64,000 nt of DNA from Capsaspora owczarzaki ATCC 30864 (GCF_000151315.2 NW_011887294.1:2004460-2068459); one strand, 5' to 3'. Counted from the first letter of the stretch, positions 34,116 to 46,421 are shown. Notes: generated by a model not told the origin, from the sequence alone. Program-made: numbers and translations.

Positions 34116-35520
34116 GACCGCTACACCAACACCTTTGCATTCTGCTCAAAAACGAATGATTACAGTGCTCAGCAGCACGCCAAATCCAAACACTTCATCC
34201 GACCCTTCCTTGGCTGCTGCAACTCCAACACTCGACGACGCAGATTCTGCCAACGATCTCGACGACGACGAGTTTGTACCTTACGCACTAGTTGATCCAG
34301 CCGATCGCGTCGAGCGAGTCGACACGGCCAATCCAAGGCAGACGCCGTCCGTTCCGATCGCAGACCGTCCCCAGCCTCGCGCGGCTGTCAAGCCTCCCAA
34401 ATTCTTGCGAGATTGCGCTCAAGGATTAATTGCACGCGACGATGTACCACGCGTGGAAGCCTCTCTGCAAGCTGTCGAGTCGCTTCTGACTACCAGTCCC
34501 ATGGAGCAAGACGATGTGAGCGTTGAAATCTGCAAAATGCTGCTCTACCTTCACAACGAGCACAGCATTGCCAAGTTTGAAGAGCTGCGCATGCGTGGAA
34601 TGGTAGCTGCATGCGTTCGCGCCCCTGCTGACGTCGCGCGGTACCTTTCTGCACAGTTCTATGTGCGCAACCACACGCTCAGCCAACGCACAGACATTGT
34701 GGACGTGCTCTGCAGCGCTGCGAAGGCGTTGGCGATGGGCAAGATGGCGGTGACTCCTTTGTCGCGCGAGTCCTTGACTGCCCAGCTCAAGACTGCCCAA
34801 GCTCAGACCAAGCGGGGCTTTGGCCGGGACGCGCTGCAACAACCACAGATCACATCTGTGTCACAAGATTCGCTCAATTCGCAGTCTTTCGTAGCTGCAG
34901 GCAAAGTGGTTCGCGCCTCCACTGCCTCGCTGAATGCCCGCACGGCTGGCAAGGTTGTCTGGCGAAATCGGCTCCAAAATGTCGCTGGCTGGTTCTTTTA
35001 CCCATTGCTGGAAAAGTTTGACAGCGACACTGGCGGCAACTTGTTTGGGCTTTTGGGCAACGAAGGCGTGTTTGTGCTTGGCCGCCTTTGCCACGGACTG
35101 GGTGTGATTATGCACTGTGCATCGAATTGCACGGACGCCCCGCCCATGGCTCGAGCGCTGATGGCTTTTGTCTGGGCGCTGCGAGGGACGGAGCATGCCT
35201 ACGTTCGTCGTGCGCTGGTGTTTTGCGTCAACATGGTTCTTCTGGCTGTTCCAGCGAGCATCCTTGTCGCTGACTTGGGGACGGACTTGTACGAGACGCA
35301 GAATTGGCTGGCTGGTAAGTTGTCGAGTTGGTTGAGAACGCGTTCAGCAGAAGTGATTCTGAAACTGGTTTTTTTTTCTTTTGCTCCTGATTTCTTTGAA
35401 ACAGATATCATGCAACGTGATTCAGACGACGAATCGCGTGATCTGGCCGTCTCGGCACTTTCGGCGCTGTTGGAAGTGCTCAAGAGCGCGCCGGGCATGG
35501 AGGTGGGCGATGATTCTTAA
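32311..35520 (+). CDS. TELO2: TELO2/Tel2, PIKK maturation factor
   Basis: Two exons, 32311-35314 and 35405-35520 (phase 1), 1039 aa (human 837). Tel2 is an alpha-helical repeat protein of the TTT complex (with TTI1 and TTI2), which works with Hsp90 and R2TP to stabilise mTOR, ATM, ATR and DNA-PK-type kinases. Diagnostic blocks: VRQLGMITAECFAARL (human VRRLGMIVAEVVSARI); an acidic DDDEFVPY motif (human DDEFVPY); KFLRDCAQGL (human YVRDCVEAL); AGWFFYPLLEKFD (human AGHFFFPLLQRFD); VLGRLCHGLGVIM and AFVWALRGTEHAYVRRALV. The second exon holds the conserved MQRDSDDESRDLAVSAL end. Ala/Thr tracts in the middle are insertions. It is convergent with the caspase-like gene (275 bp). Confidence 0.95.
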
Positions 35521-35795
35521 CGCGTGGCTGCAAACTTTCAATAATAATAATGTCATGGTTATTCATTCTGTTTGACCACAACACGTTCTTCCAATGCAAC
35601 AAAAAACAATAATCTCTAGATTCATCAACATTTCAACAGCATACAAAAAATCCACGAACCTGCGTGGTCAATCAGAACAAAACAAAACAAAAACGGGACG
35701 AAAACAACATCCAGCAAAAAGCGTTTCTACACGTCAAAAACAAACTTGTTCAACAACAACACACAAGCACAAACACAATTTGAACGACTTCACGC

Positions 35796-38531
35796 CTAGC
35801 GAGCATGGAACTGAGACGTACTGGCGCTCCGCCCGCGACTGAACGACTTTCTGCGCTTCTTTTCTTCGTCCTCGTGCGCAGCGGATGCAGCAGCCATGGC
35901 GGCGGCATTGGCATCCATTTTGTCCTTGTCCGGACTGCTGGAGACACTCACTGAAAACCGACGCAGCGGGGCCAGCAATCGCTGCGAAAGGCGCGACGAC
36001 GACATCCGACGCATAAAGCCTCCACCACGCGCAGCAACATCCGCTCGCTCATCCACAATATCAGTGTCTTCTTGGTGAAGCGACGCCTGCGAGCCAGCTG
36101 GCGAAAAGGAGCCGCCGCCGCCAGAAGAGGCCGGCGCGCCGAACGCGTTCAAAGCGCCAGTGCTGCCGGACATGGAGTGAATCGAGGTCATGGAAGCGCG
36201 TGATGCAAACGGCTCGGGAGTGCTCGCTCCGCTTCCCATAAGCACGCCATCCTCGTCGATCGGGACGCTTCGAGTGCTGATGAGCGAGCCGCGTGAAGAA
36301 GGCGAACTACGCAGCGTGACGCTGCGGTTGGCACCGTCGCAGATTTTCAGCATCATTTGCTCGAGCTGGGCCATCTTGTCTGTGCGCGTGCGATACTTTT
36401 GCAGCTCCCTGCTGACCATCTCGCTCTTGCCAGTGCCAGACGGGCAAAGGCAGACATCCTGGGACAGGGTGTGCACCATGTACGGCGTCTGCAAGCCTTC
36501 CGTGTCGGCAGCGACGACGGCGGCCGTGTCAAACAGCACCTTGGCGATGCCCTTGTCGGGGCTTCCGAGCTGCTGCGCGAGTACCGTCGGGTAGAAGAGC
36601 GAGCCGCGCGGAACGGACGTGCGAGGCTGAGAAGAGAAGGCCACCAAAAATCCCGGCGGGAGCGCCTTGATGGCACACAGCGCTGCAGTCGGCGGCTCGA
36701 GCCCGGCCAGACCTGCCGATTTAGCACCGAGCGCTGCTTGAAGCGAGATGGAAGCACGACGCATCACAGAGATTGGAGGAGTTGGAGGCGCGGGCGAGGT
36801 GGGCGTCGAGGATTCACTCGGCATCGGGCTCGGGATGCCAACGGGCACCACCTTGAGCGGGTTGCTGGCATAGCACGCGTCGAGGATGATGGCGGTTTGC
36901 GTGTCGGGGCCGGCAGACTCTGAAATCAGCGAGATAATGTCGGCGAGCGGGATGGCCACCTTGGCAAGCTCCTCGGGCCCGCCGCTCAAGGACGAGGGCT
37001 TGACGTGCACTGGCAGCAGGTAGTTTTCGCCCTGAAGATGGCACGCAAGCCCGTGGTAGACAAACAGAGCGAGTTTGGGTCGGTGGCCGCGAACCAGCTC
37101 GCAAAAGAGGTCGAGCTCGGCTAGGAACTTTTCGCGATGGACGTTCTTGGCCTCGACGCCGAGGCTCATGCCCGAGGCGATAAAGACGTGCGCACGCAGC
37201 GCTTCGTTGCAGGATTGTCGAGTCGGGCCCGAGGACATTTGGGCGGACGCCTGCGTCTGCTGCTGAAGCAGGGATTGGTGCTGTAAATGCTGGTGCAAGT
37301 TCGAGTACGAGCCGTGCGACCCGTTCGAGGTGACGGACGAGATCGAGTTGATGGACGTGGACGACGCGGCAATGGCCGAGTCGCGCGAGTCGCGTGTCAT
37401 GGACGAGACGAGCGACGCCTGGCTGCCCGAATTGCTGCTGCTGCTGCCGACATTCCCACGAAAGTGCGGCACAATTTCAATGCCCGAGTCGCGCGACATG
37501 GTGGACAGGGACAGCGACGCGGATCGCTGGACTGCCTTGCGCACGTTATGGCTGCTGCTGTTGTTGTTGTTGTGGATTACTGACGACGGCAATCCCGCGC
37601 TGTTAATGCTGCCATTGCTTCCGTTCAATGCATTCGCGCTGCCACTGCCGCTGCCACTGTTATTGGAATGCATGGCCATGCTGCTGCCAGCCTGCGAGGA
37701 ATGCGAGGAATGCGACGGCGACGGCGACGACGAAAAGGACAATCTGCCGCTCATTGCAGCAGCAGGAAGCTCCCCTCCGCTCGCAAGGGGTGCAGCAGTG
37801 GCAGCAGCAGAGGCAGCAGCAGCAGCATTGGGAATGAGGAAGGGCGGTGGTGCACCATGTGCTGCTGCCACATTGCTGCCCAGATTGCCTTTTGCGGCAG
37901 TGTGCGAATTCGCGCTCCCACTGCTGCCACTGCTGCCACTGCCACTGCTGCTGCCACTGCTCATCACAGAGCCGGGAATAAGGCCGTGGGGACCTCCTGC
38001 AGCGATGGCGAGTGCTGCTGCGGCGTGCGATGCGGCGGACGACGGGGTGGCGGGCGAGCTGATTGATGAGGTTGTTGGGCCGCCGCTCTGAGTCTGATTG
38101 TGATGAAGCAGATGATGATGATGAGGATGATGGTGGTGAGGGTGAGGGTGAGGGTGCTGATGATGGGAGCGGGACAGGCGTGATGCATCAGAGTGCTGCA
38201 CACTGCCACTGCTGCTGCTGTGGTGCAGCATCGTCGTCGCGGTGGGGTGCGGGTGGGGCGAAGAAGCGGGGCCGCTGCTGCTGTTGTTGAAGAGCGCCGA
38301 CGTCGACGCAGACGTGTGCAGTCCACGGGGTCCCTGCTGCTGCTGCTGCTGGGAGACGGATGCTGACGACGAGTAATGCTGATGCTGCTGGTGCGAGGGC
38401 GAGAACGAGAACTGCGTGTGCAGCGAGCTGGCCGACGCCGGTGTTGCTGGGGACGCCAATCCAGACGACATGGACTGTCGCCGATTATTACTGCTGCTGA
38501 TGCTGCTGCTGAGGGGTGACTGTTGTTGTTG

Positions 38532-38562
<31 letters not shown>

Positions 38563-38864
38563 TGTTGCTGCGCGTAGGCCATGGCTTGGGCGTGGGCAGG
38601 CGAGGCGGCCGCAGTCGGAGTTGCGGTGCCGGAAGCGCTTGCCGACAGTGCGAACGAGGCCGCGTCTGCCGCGCTGATGCCGTCGTCGCAGAGCAGCGCG
38701 GCAGGGTAGGCGAGATTGCTAATGTGGAGGTAGATGCAGTCCGACTTGCCCGAGGCGTCGAGGAGGTACCGCGCGTCCTGCGCCACAGCAACCGTCGCCA
38801 TGGACGGAGCGACGCCAGCAAGATCAGCCGGCAATCCCGGTGGCAACGACGACAGCCGCACCAT
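35796..38864 (-). CDS. Caspase-fold (C14) protein with degenerate His motif
   Basis: Intronless, 1022 aa. The C14 core lies at about residues 555-800. The strand-turn LALFVYHGLACHLQGENYLLPV aligns with the family pattern LALFxxSGHGVQxxGxNYLIPV, so the usual GHG is GLA here: Leu606 occupies the catalytic-His position, with histidines at 604 and 609 instead. The catalytic Cys664 is kept in IILDACYASNP. ALPPGFLVAFSSQP follows, as in caspase-like proteins. The N-terminal ~550 residues are low-complexity: polyQ (CAG/CAA, 38521-38575), His-rich, and Ser/Gly runs. The C-terminus is Ser/Arg-rich and basic. The ATG at 38864 begins MVRLSSLPPGLPADLAG; the frame is open further upstream through an AT-rich, probably untranslated stretch. 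Possibly a regulatory pseudo-protease. Divergent from the adenylate-kinase-like gene by 463 bp. Confidence 0.8.
38521..38575 (+). repeat. Coding CAG/CAA (polyQ) repeat
   Basis: Reads as TTG/CTG triplets on the plus strand and encodes about 18 glutamines near the N-terminus of the caspase-fold protein. A likely length-polymorphic site. Confidence 0.9.
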
Positions 38865-39327
38865 GTTGGTGATTTGAAAAACAAAAAAAAAAAGGAATAA
38901 CAATAAAATAAAAAAAGAAGAAGAAGAATAAAACGCCGGAAAGTGAAGCGTCGCAGAACTGAATGAAAGCAAAGGACGAAGAAGCAGCGAAGATTTTAGC
39001 CGAATGATTCATAATCTTAAACAAAAGTCGCACATAAACGCAGCGGGTTCAAATCGGCTTTTATTGAGTATGATTTTAACAATGTGAGTGAGTGGAGAGG
39101 GTTGGGTGTGGGGCGGTGGGCACAGAGGAAATGCAGCTCGAGGGCTCAAAGGAACAAGGTAGAATTATGTTGAAATAGCCCCATTCCCCGATTCCCCCTC
39201 CTTCCAGCACAGCAGTGCAAACTCGAAGGCATTATTCTTGAAGCAACTCGTCTTGTTTTGTAATGTGGCCACCTTTAGAGTGACAGTCACCCTTTGTTTT
39301 TGAAGCACAAAAAATCCCATTTTGAAG
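38865..39327. promoter_or_regulatory. Divergent intergenic region, probable shared promoter
   Basis: 463 bp between the caspase-fold gene (-) and the adenylate-kinase-like gene (+). The half near 38865 is A-rich (AAAAAGAAGAAGAAG). No TATA box or repeat is convincing. Confidence 0.4.
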
Positions 39328-41746
39328 ATGCTTCGAGTATTGACTGACGGTCGAGCGCGGTGCAGCAACCGACTCGTCACTGCCGTCACCGCAACTGCCC
39401 TTCTCAAGCAGCAACAGCAGCAGCGAAACCTCTGGCGCGGCGGGCAGAGTCGCTGCGCATCGCGTTGTGCGGTTGAGCAATCTGGCGCTGCAATCTGTGC
39501 CAACCTGAGCAACCAGACGTGCTTGCCGATGACGCTTCCACCGATGCTGCTGCGTCATCCGATTGCTCGTCGTAGCGCTGCTCCCATGCGCGGCTTGTCT
39601 CTGGACGCGGTGGCGTCGTCACCTTCGTCACCAATGCGACAATCTGCATTACCAGCATCAATCCCAGTCATCACTCCTGCGACCGCTGCTCGGACCAACA
39701 TGCGCGCCATCCCGTCATCAGTTGCTGCTGCTGCTGCTGCTGCTGCTCGGATGTCACCCATGCGAGCACTGAGCACGCTTGGAACTCCATCCGCTGTTGC
39801 TGGTGAACCACCCCAGACTGCCAATCCAATCATCCACACGCCAGTCGACGACTTTCTCGACAAGGTCCCAACCGGGTAGGAGATCAGAGTTGCTGAAGCC
39901 AATGTATATCGAGGTATTGAGGGACTAAGGGTACTGCGGCGTTGTGTTTGAACTGTTCATTGCAGAGGCTCAAGCCCTGATCCACAACCGGCGTCGCCTG
40001 CCACCGCGGAAGTCGCCGATCCCGAGATCAAAGACCCGGCCGTCATCTTTCAAACGGTCTGGCTGAAGCTTGAGGCTGAAATGACGGTCGAGAATATGTG
40101 GTAAGGGCCTGAATTCATCTGCGACACGCGTAAACATTTTCGCAAATGTCATTCATTTTTGGGCTCTGTCTTGGTTGCCCAGCTTCCCCAAAGAAATTAT
40201 TTGGTTGAACGGCGCCCCTGGTTCAGGTACTGCAACTATCGCCCAAATGGTCTCCATTGGAAGAGCCGCTGGGCGCTCACTCTCCTAATAATGCATTGAC
40301 TGTTTTCGTAGGCAAGGGGACCAACACGCCGTTCATTCTCTCCGCAAGAGGCATCTCGGCGCCCGCTATCGTCCTCAGCGACATGCTTCGCGGACCCGAG
40401 TTCCAAGCGATTATCGATCGTGGCGAAATGATCAGTTGAGTGTTCATCCGCAATGTTTTTGACCGTTTGCATCGAATTTGACAGCTCACTCAATTGTCCC
40501 CGCACAGGTGACAAGTACGTCGTAGAAGTCCTCTTCAGGACACTGCTCAAGCCCCAGTACCGTCTTGGTGCCGTGGTGGACGGATTCCCGCGAACTCCAG
40601 TCCAGGTGGAATGCATCAAGCTGCTCTTTGACAAAATGATGGCCCTGCGCAAGCAATTCCTCAACACGGAACTCGCGTACAAGTTCCCGCGACCCATCTT
40701 TCGCATTGCCATTCTCTACGTCTCTGAAAAGGAGTCCTTGGAGCGGCAGCTTGCCCGTGGTCAAAAAGTCAAAGAGCACAACCAGCGTGTACGTGTTTTT
40801 TGGTTTTGTGCCTTTTGTTTTTTTTTTTGGTTTTGTGCCAGCATTTCTGTTTGTGAAAGTGGATGATTGGTGTTTTGGATATGGAACTGCGCTTGAGGAA
40901 CGAGCCACTGACTTTGACGAAAAGGTGAGTGAGATTTTCAAACACCGAAAAACAACAAAAAACAAAACTAAAACTTTGATTGCCATGCGCCATTGGACAG
41001 CTCATTGCCAAGCGATACGGCGTCTTCAAGCAAAACTACGACACGCTTCTGGCGATGCGCGAGCACTTTGCCTTCTACCTGATCAACGCGCAGGGAAGCA
41101 TCGCCAACGTGCAGCACAGCATTCTCAAGCAATTCGAGTACCAAAGCAGCCAAGAATTGAGTGAGTCAAGGCTGTTGTTGTAACGACTTGATGGCTTGCA
41201 CGATTTTCACTCACCCCCTATCTGCTTCGACAGATCAAGAAACAAACGACAGCCTGCAACAGCTCCCGCTCGCGACCGACATTGCCATCAACGCCCGACA
41301 GCAGCTCGTGCGTCGGCTGGATACCTACCAGGCCACAAACAACGAGACATTCGTCGAGTGCATCAAACTCATCGACCGAGAGTTTATGCCGTTGATTCGC
41401 CGCAGCGCCTTTTCTGGATCGGTGCTCATTCGCAGCGAGAACCCTCGCTTGGGCGACAGTGCCATGGTCGACATGATTCTCGATGTGATGGCTGAGCGCG
41501 GCTTTTCCACGCAGTTTGATGTCAAGGTCCTAGAGCGGCCAATTCGTGTCGATCCCGCGACGATGGAGATTGTCGTTGCAAGGTACGTTTGGGCACAACT
41601 ACCTTTTTTTTTTTCTTTGTGTGAGTGGTTTGCTTGTAGCGCTGACTTGTTTTTCTGGATGCGTCTGCAGCAAAACATACTACAACTTGTTTATCAAGTT
41701 CCCGGGCGCCAAGTTGAGGGAGCGCGTTGAGACTCTCACTGGGTGA
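39328..41746 (+). CDS. Adenylate-kinase-like nucleotide kinase, probably mitochondrial
   Basis: Exons 39328-39875, 39966-40100, 40183-40226, 40312-40434, 40508-about 40792, about 40860-40924, 41001-41160, 41234-41582, 41671-41746; about 594 aa. The P-loop GAPGSGKGT is split by an intron (GAPGS|GKGT). VVDGFPRTPVQ matches the adenylate-kinase DGFPR motif; a lid-like region ends LEERATDFDEK. A C-terminal domain of ~190 residues follows (LLIRSENPRLGDSAMVDMIL...-type sequence) that I do not know. The Arg/Gln-rich, acid-poor N-terminus (MLRVLTDGRARCSNRLVTA) looks like a presequence. The sixth exon is uncertain: GTACGT at 40789 is the better donor but breaks frame unless a 27-nt exon at 40898 is used. 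The substrate cannot be read from sequence. Confidence 0.8.
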
Positions 41747-42315
41747 GACGAGACTGTGTTTGACAGTTCTGTAGCACAAAGAACGCCAACTCTTCCTAAC
41801 GAGCTTGACGAGTTGGCTGTGTGCTGTTATTTGCATTGACAATACGAATTTCGTTGTTATTTTCACCTAAAAACGAAACATTACAACATCTGATTGAGAT
41901 TCTATTCGACTGAGAATGAGAATGAGGCAGGAGGAGAGAGTCGGGGAAACCCCGCCCCCGCCCCCCTTCGCCTTTCACAATACCTTCCATCAATGCACCA
42001 ACCATCATCACTTCTATTCCTTTTTTGAGACATGTTTTGCTTTGCTGTGTATGCGAGCTCAGTCGCTTCACCAAAGTTGTGACCGCAGATTCGCGCCAAG
42101 CGTTTGTCACCAGTTTGCCCTTCTGTTCTGCTGCACCCGACCAGTCCCCCCAATCGTCCGTTCACCAAGCTCTTCTGCTTTCTGTGCTTCTGACTTCCGC
42201 CTCTTCAAAGGACCGAAACGGGGCGCATCGCAACAAATCCCCCCCCCCCACGCGAGCACAGCCAAACCCAACCCAAAAAGGCCGACAACGGCTTAGGAGC
42301 GCAACCACATCCCAG
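41747..42315. other. Intergenic stretch, no gene seen
   Basis: 569 bp between two same-strand genes, C-rich towards the GPR143-like start (CCCCCCCCC at about 42240). Presumably 3' UTR plus the promoter of the next gene. I found no exon chain on either strand. Confidence 0.5.
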
Positions 42316-43540
42316 ATGGCGACTCCGCACCAGGCGTCGTTCTGCTGCTCGCAGACACTCCCGAACGAGCAACTGGACGTGTTCAATGCAATGTGCCTCG
42401 TGTGTTCGCTGGCGAGCGCGTCTGCGTCCGTGTTCAGCCTCCTGCGCGAGGACAAGTTCTACCTGTCGAGATTGCGTGCGGCCGAAGAGAGGCGCTTCCA
42501 GCCGACCATTGTAGCGTGGCTATTTCTGTCAGACTTTATGGCATGCATTGGCGTAATAGTTCGCTCCATATTGTCGTTGTCGCGCACGGCCGGCGCCAGT
42601 GAAGACGACCCGCAGGGACGCCCACCCTACCCCGAGCTGTGCATCTCCGTCGACGTCTACATTACCTTCTTTTTCATCGTGACCTTCTTCTGGACGTTTT
42701 CGTTTGCGCTCGAGCAATGGCTGTACACTGCCGGCATCAAGCATCGCATGTGGTGGTTTCACGTTATTTCCTGGCTTGCTGCGCTCGCGCTCACCGCCAT
42801 CGGCAACGGCATTGTTGACGCGTCCTCTGGTTTTGCGTAAGTCGCGAGGGGGTTGGGGTTTCGGAAAATGTTGAAGGGTTGTGCAAGGATGTGGTGCTGC
42901 TTTGGTTGCGCGCGGGAGGCGTTTTCTTCGCTCACAAGTTTTTGTTCGCTTTTGACCCCGCTTTGTTTTGCAGATGCGAGTCGAGCGAGACCATGCTCCG
43001 TGCACGCTACCTAGCCATCTTTATTCCAATGCTGTTTGTGCTCCTGGCCAACCCAACCTTGTTTTGCTTGGCGTACGTCGCCCGACGACGGAATGCTCGC
43101 GCCGAGGGCGAGGTGACGGCCCAAACACGAGACCGCGCGCGTCAAGTGCTGCTGCAAATGGCCGAGATCTCGTTTGTGTTTATCGTGTGCTGGATGCCGT
43201 CGATTGTGAATGGCGTGATGGAGTACGCGGACGTGACGACGACGGGCAACTCACTGTTTGCTCTCTGGGTGATTCAGGTCAGCGGAAATTGCCCTTTGGC
43301 TGAGTGTTTTCATGCTGTTTTTTGGTGTTGTTTATTTACGTGCTGGTTTGCTTTGGTTTTTCGCAGGGCATTACGAATCCGTCGCAAGGGTTGCTCAACA
43401 TGTTTGTCTACTCGCGAGTGCCCTCATCCCACGTCGGCGTCGTCTACAACCGATATAGCACCGATGCCCTTGAAGAGCATTCGCGTCTTGTTCCTGCGCA
43501 GAGCAAGCCTCGCAACACGACTCCCGCTCCTCGTCGATGA
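42316..43540 (+). CDS. GPR143: Seven-transmembrane receptor, GPR143 (OA1)-like
   Basis: Exons 42316-42836, 42974-43277, 43367-43540 (phases 2 and 0), 332 aa. Seven hydrophobic helices are visible. Several stretches recall human GPR143: an FCC motif near the N-terminus (ASFCC vs GTFCC); FMACIGVIVRSIL (human LLGCLGMVIRSTV) in TM2; VLLANPTLF (human VLVANPILF) in TM5; FIVCWMPSIVNG (human LIICWLSNIINE) in TM6; and GITNPSQGLLNMFVYSR (human GILNPAQGFLLSLAFYG) in TM7. GPR143 is an atypical GPCR of melanosomes in vertebrates that responds to L-DOPA. The tail is short (~35 residues) with no obvious sorting motif. Other cAMP-receptor-like families are possible, but the TM5-TM7 matches favour GPR143. Confidence 0.72.
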
Positions 43541-46421
43541 GTGTTGTTGTTCCGGGTTTTTTTTTTTTTTTTTTTGTTGCACATAGTTCCTTGCGTGATT
43601 GTTCCTTGATGTTTTGCATTGTTATGCTTGTATATTGTTTTTCGCATGGGTGGCCTAATTTTGGCTGTCAAAATTAAAATGCCCGGCCCCATAAACCTCG
43701 CTCCGACCAGCCGAGCGACAACGTCCCGACGGCCTTTCGCGCTCTACCTCGGACGCCCGCATTTCCTGCTTTGTAGACGACGATGCTTTCTGCTCTACTG
43801 CTGTTAAATTAACAACCCCCCAGAATGCTCTGCTGGTGATTCGCAGGGGTGATCCACAATCAAAACCCCACGCCAGACCGCCGAACCAAAAACTCAGCTT
43901 TGTGTTTGATTGATTGCTGGGTGGCCACGCAATGCCAGATCATCCCCGTTCGTTTTGCCATCCATCTCCCGCGGCTGACCTCCCTGTCATTTCCCGCTCT
44001 TCAAAGGTCGTCTTTGTCTCTCATTTCCTAGCGTCGGTCTTTTCTCTCGAGTTCAACGTTTCGTTCGGGGTTCTTTGAACATTCGCATTTTTTGGATTTT
44101 TTGGATTTTTTGGATTTTTTCAGTCTTTTTTTTTTTTTTTTTTTTAATTTAATTCAGGTTGGTATTTTTTAATTTTTTTCATTTTTTTAATTTTTTGAAT
44201 GCTTTGAACGCGCACTTCTTTCCTCCTACACTCGCTCTTTCTCGCGTGCAATCGGAAGGGCTTGCAAACGAAGCAAACGACGCCCTCGATTCTTGCGCAA
44301 CGGCCACGACGCGTGATGTACGCGCTGCGGCGAATCTCATTTCTGAGCGCAATGCTCGTTTCGCTCCACGCGGCATTTTCTCCACTTCGCTCTCTCTCTC
44401 CCGTCGTTTGTTTCCCCCCCACCTCCCCCTCCTCTGCGTCGGTCTTCTCTCGGTTCTGTCGCTGTGCACGTTGTGCATCCATCCCCTGATGGGTGGCGTG
44501 TGCCTGGGGGCCCATCGCTCTTTTGCCACGCTTGCACCGACGCGACTGCTTGATTGCAATTTTTTTTTTTTTTTTTTTTTTGGTGCGCGTGCTTTGCAAA
44601 CAAAAAGGCCTGCTTGCATGCCAGGCCTCGTGTGACCCCTCCGTTCTCCCCCACCCCCACTTCCATCCCCAACCACCATCAGCGAGATCGGCACCTTGCC
44701 AGCGACTTGGGTGTCATTTGCCCAATGCTCGCTGAATGCCGAGTTGGATCTGCATTCGTTTTTGCTTTGTTTGGTTTTTTGTCGCGCCACTTCCAATCGC
44801 CCCGTCGCTGCGTGCCCATCTGCTTCCTATCTGCTCCCCAAAACCCGCAAAGAGAGAGAGAGCAACAGTCGCTGGTTAAAGCCCACAGAGCTCCGTTTTC
44901 TCCCCCAAAACACGACACGAGCCTCGCGCTTCGATCTCCCACTTTTGTGCTTTGCTCTTGGCACGGCTTTTTTATTGTTTGATCACGTATTGCACTTTTG
45001 CTCTGCGCCAATGAATCATCGTTTCGATGGCATGGCGATCCGATCCGATCCAACCGTCGCTCCCCTCGCGTCCTCCCCACTGTTGGGTTGTTGCGTTGCT
45101 TGATCCGCTGCCGATGCCAAGCAAGGCGAGCATAGGCACGATCTCTGTCTCTGTCGCAAAAAAAAAAAAAAAAAAAATCACGAAAAAATCACAAAAATGC
45201 AATGCGCGAGACTGACGATCGCGGCTTCGACCTCAGCCGATCTTCTTCCTCACCGAATGCGTTGTTGCCCGACCAACATTCCCCAACAATACCCGAGGAA
45301 AGAGCGAAAATCGCACCCCAAACGAAAAACCCACAAAAGAATAGAAAAAAAATCGTAATCAGGATGTTTTCGGTTTTGCTGTATTTTTTATCTCGTATCA
45401 TCTTCCGCTTCGCCTTCTTTCCCTTCTGTTTTTGAGTGTCGGATGTTGTTTTGTTTTTTGTTTCCTTATCACATACTTTGTCCATTTTCGTGCCTTGTTG
45501 TGGTGGGTTTTTTTCGTGATCTTGAATGGACCCGCCGCAGCCCTCGCCAATCAAATGACTGAGTGCACATCGGACTTTGATCAACTGACATTTGTGATCA
45601 ACTTCCGTTCTCTCTCTCTCTCTCTCTTGTGATTCTCTCTCTCTTGTGATTCTCTCTCTCTGTTGAACTCGTCATGTTCTTCCTCCCTCACGACGATCGG
45701 GTCACGGGCTCGTAGTGTGCGCAATCTCCGTGGGGAATAACGCACATCCTCATCAAATTATCGTTTTTACATTTAAACCAAAAAAAAAAAAAAAAAAAAC
45801 CGTGCCCATCGTGCTTGGTATTTTTTTCCTTGATCACCCTCAAATCCACTCTCCTTTCTTTGTGTACACAATCGCTCTCTCAATCACTCGTTGTTCTGTC
45901 CTTCTCTCTCGTCTCGTCCCGTGTGCACCCACTCACCATCGGGGGACGCTAGATCACCAAAACACATCCTTTTGGTCCCAAGGTGTTAGGGTGGGTTTTT
46001 GTTTTGGTTGCCGTGCATTTTGCTAAACAACAATACCTTTGTTTCGCTGTTTTTGGGTTGTTTGCTTTCCATACAGGTACCACTTATTATTATTATTCAT
46101 TCATTCATTCCTCTTTTTTTTTTTTTTTTTCTTTTTTCAATTGTCAATTCGCAACCGTCCATCCGTCCATCGTCAGGGAATCCTTCTCCGTCGATTCGTG
46201 ATCTTTTGCGTGATTGTCAAGGCATCCATCATTGTCCTCATCGTCCATCGATCTGTCATCCCAATCGCCCGTTCTCGAGCTGGACCTGCCACAAAACAAG
46301 GCCGTTTTGCCCTTCACACCTTTGCAATTTTTCCACACACCACTTCCTCCTCCCTCCTCCTCGTTTCCAAGGACTTTTACCAACCGCCGGCACTACCCGT
46401 ATCCCCCCGAATTCATCTTCT
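43541..46421. other. 2.9 kb pyrimidine-rich region without a gene
   Basis: No coding exon chain found on either strand. The plus strand is strongly C/T-rich with many T runs (e.g. 43559-43575, 44563-44580) and A runs (45159-45177, 45779-45798). A 9-bp GGATTTTTT repeat occurs at about 44094-44122, and a 21-bp TTCTCTCTCTCTCTTGTGA-type repeat at 45610-45660. The last ~500 bp lead into the small CxxC gene and could be its 5' UTR, possibly with an intron. The largest gene-free gap before 61.7 kb. Confidence 0.5.
45610..45660 (+). repeat. CT-rich ~21-bp tandem repeat
   Basis: Units of (TC)n followed by TTGTGAT, repeated about 2.5 times within the pyrimidine-rich intergenic region. Confidence 0.8.

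Noticed and set aside
37330-38091. Long plus-strand open frame opposite the caspase-fold gene
   Set aside because: Mirror of Ser/His/Gln repeat codons; no motif, and the minus-strand protein has clear family motifs.
39045-39062. B-box-like gggttcaaatcgg
   Set aside because: No acceptor, D or anticodon stems upstream; not a tRNA.
43541-46421. LTR-type or other retroelement in the large pyrimidine-rich gap
   Set aside because: No terminal repeats, priming site or coding remnants were seen.
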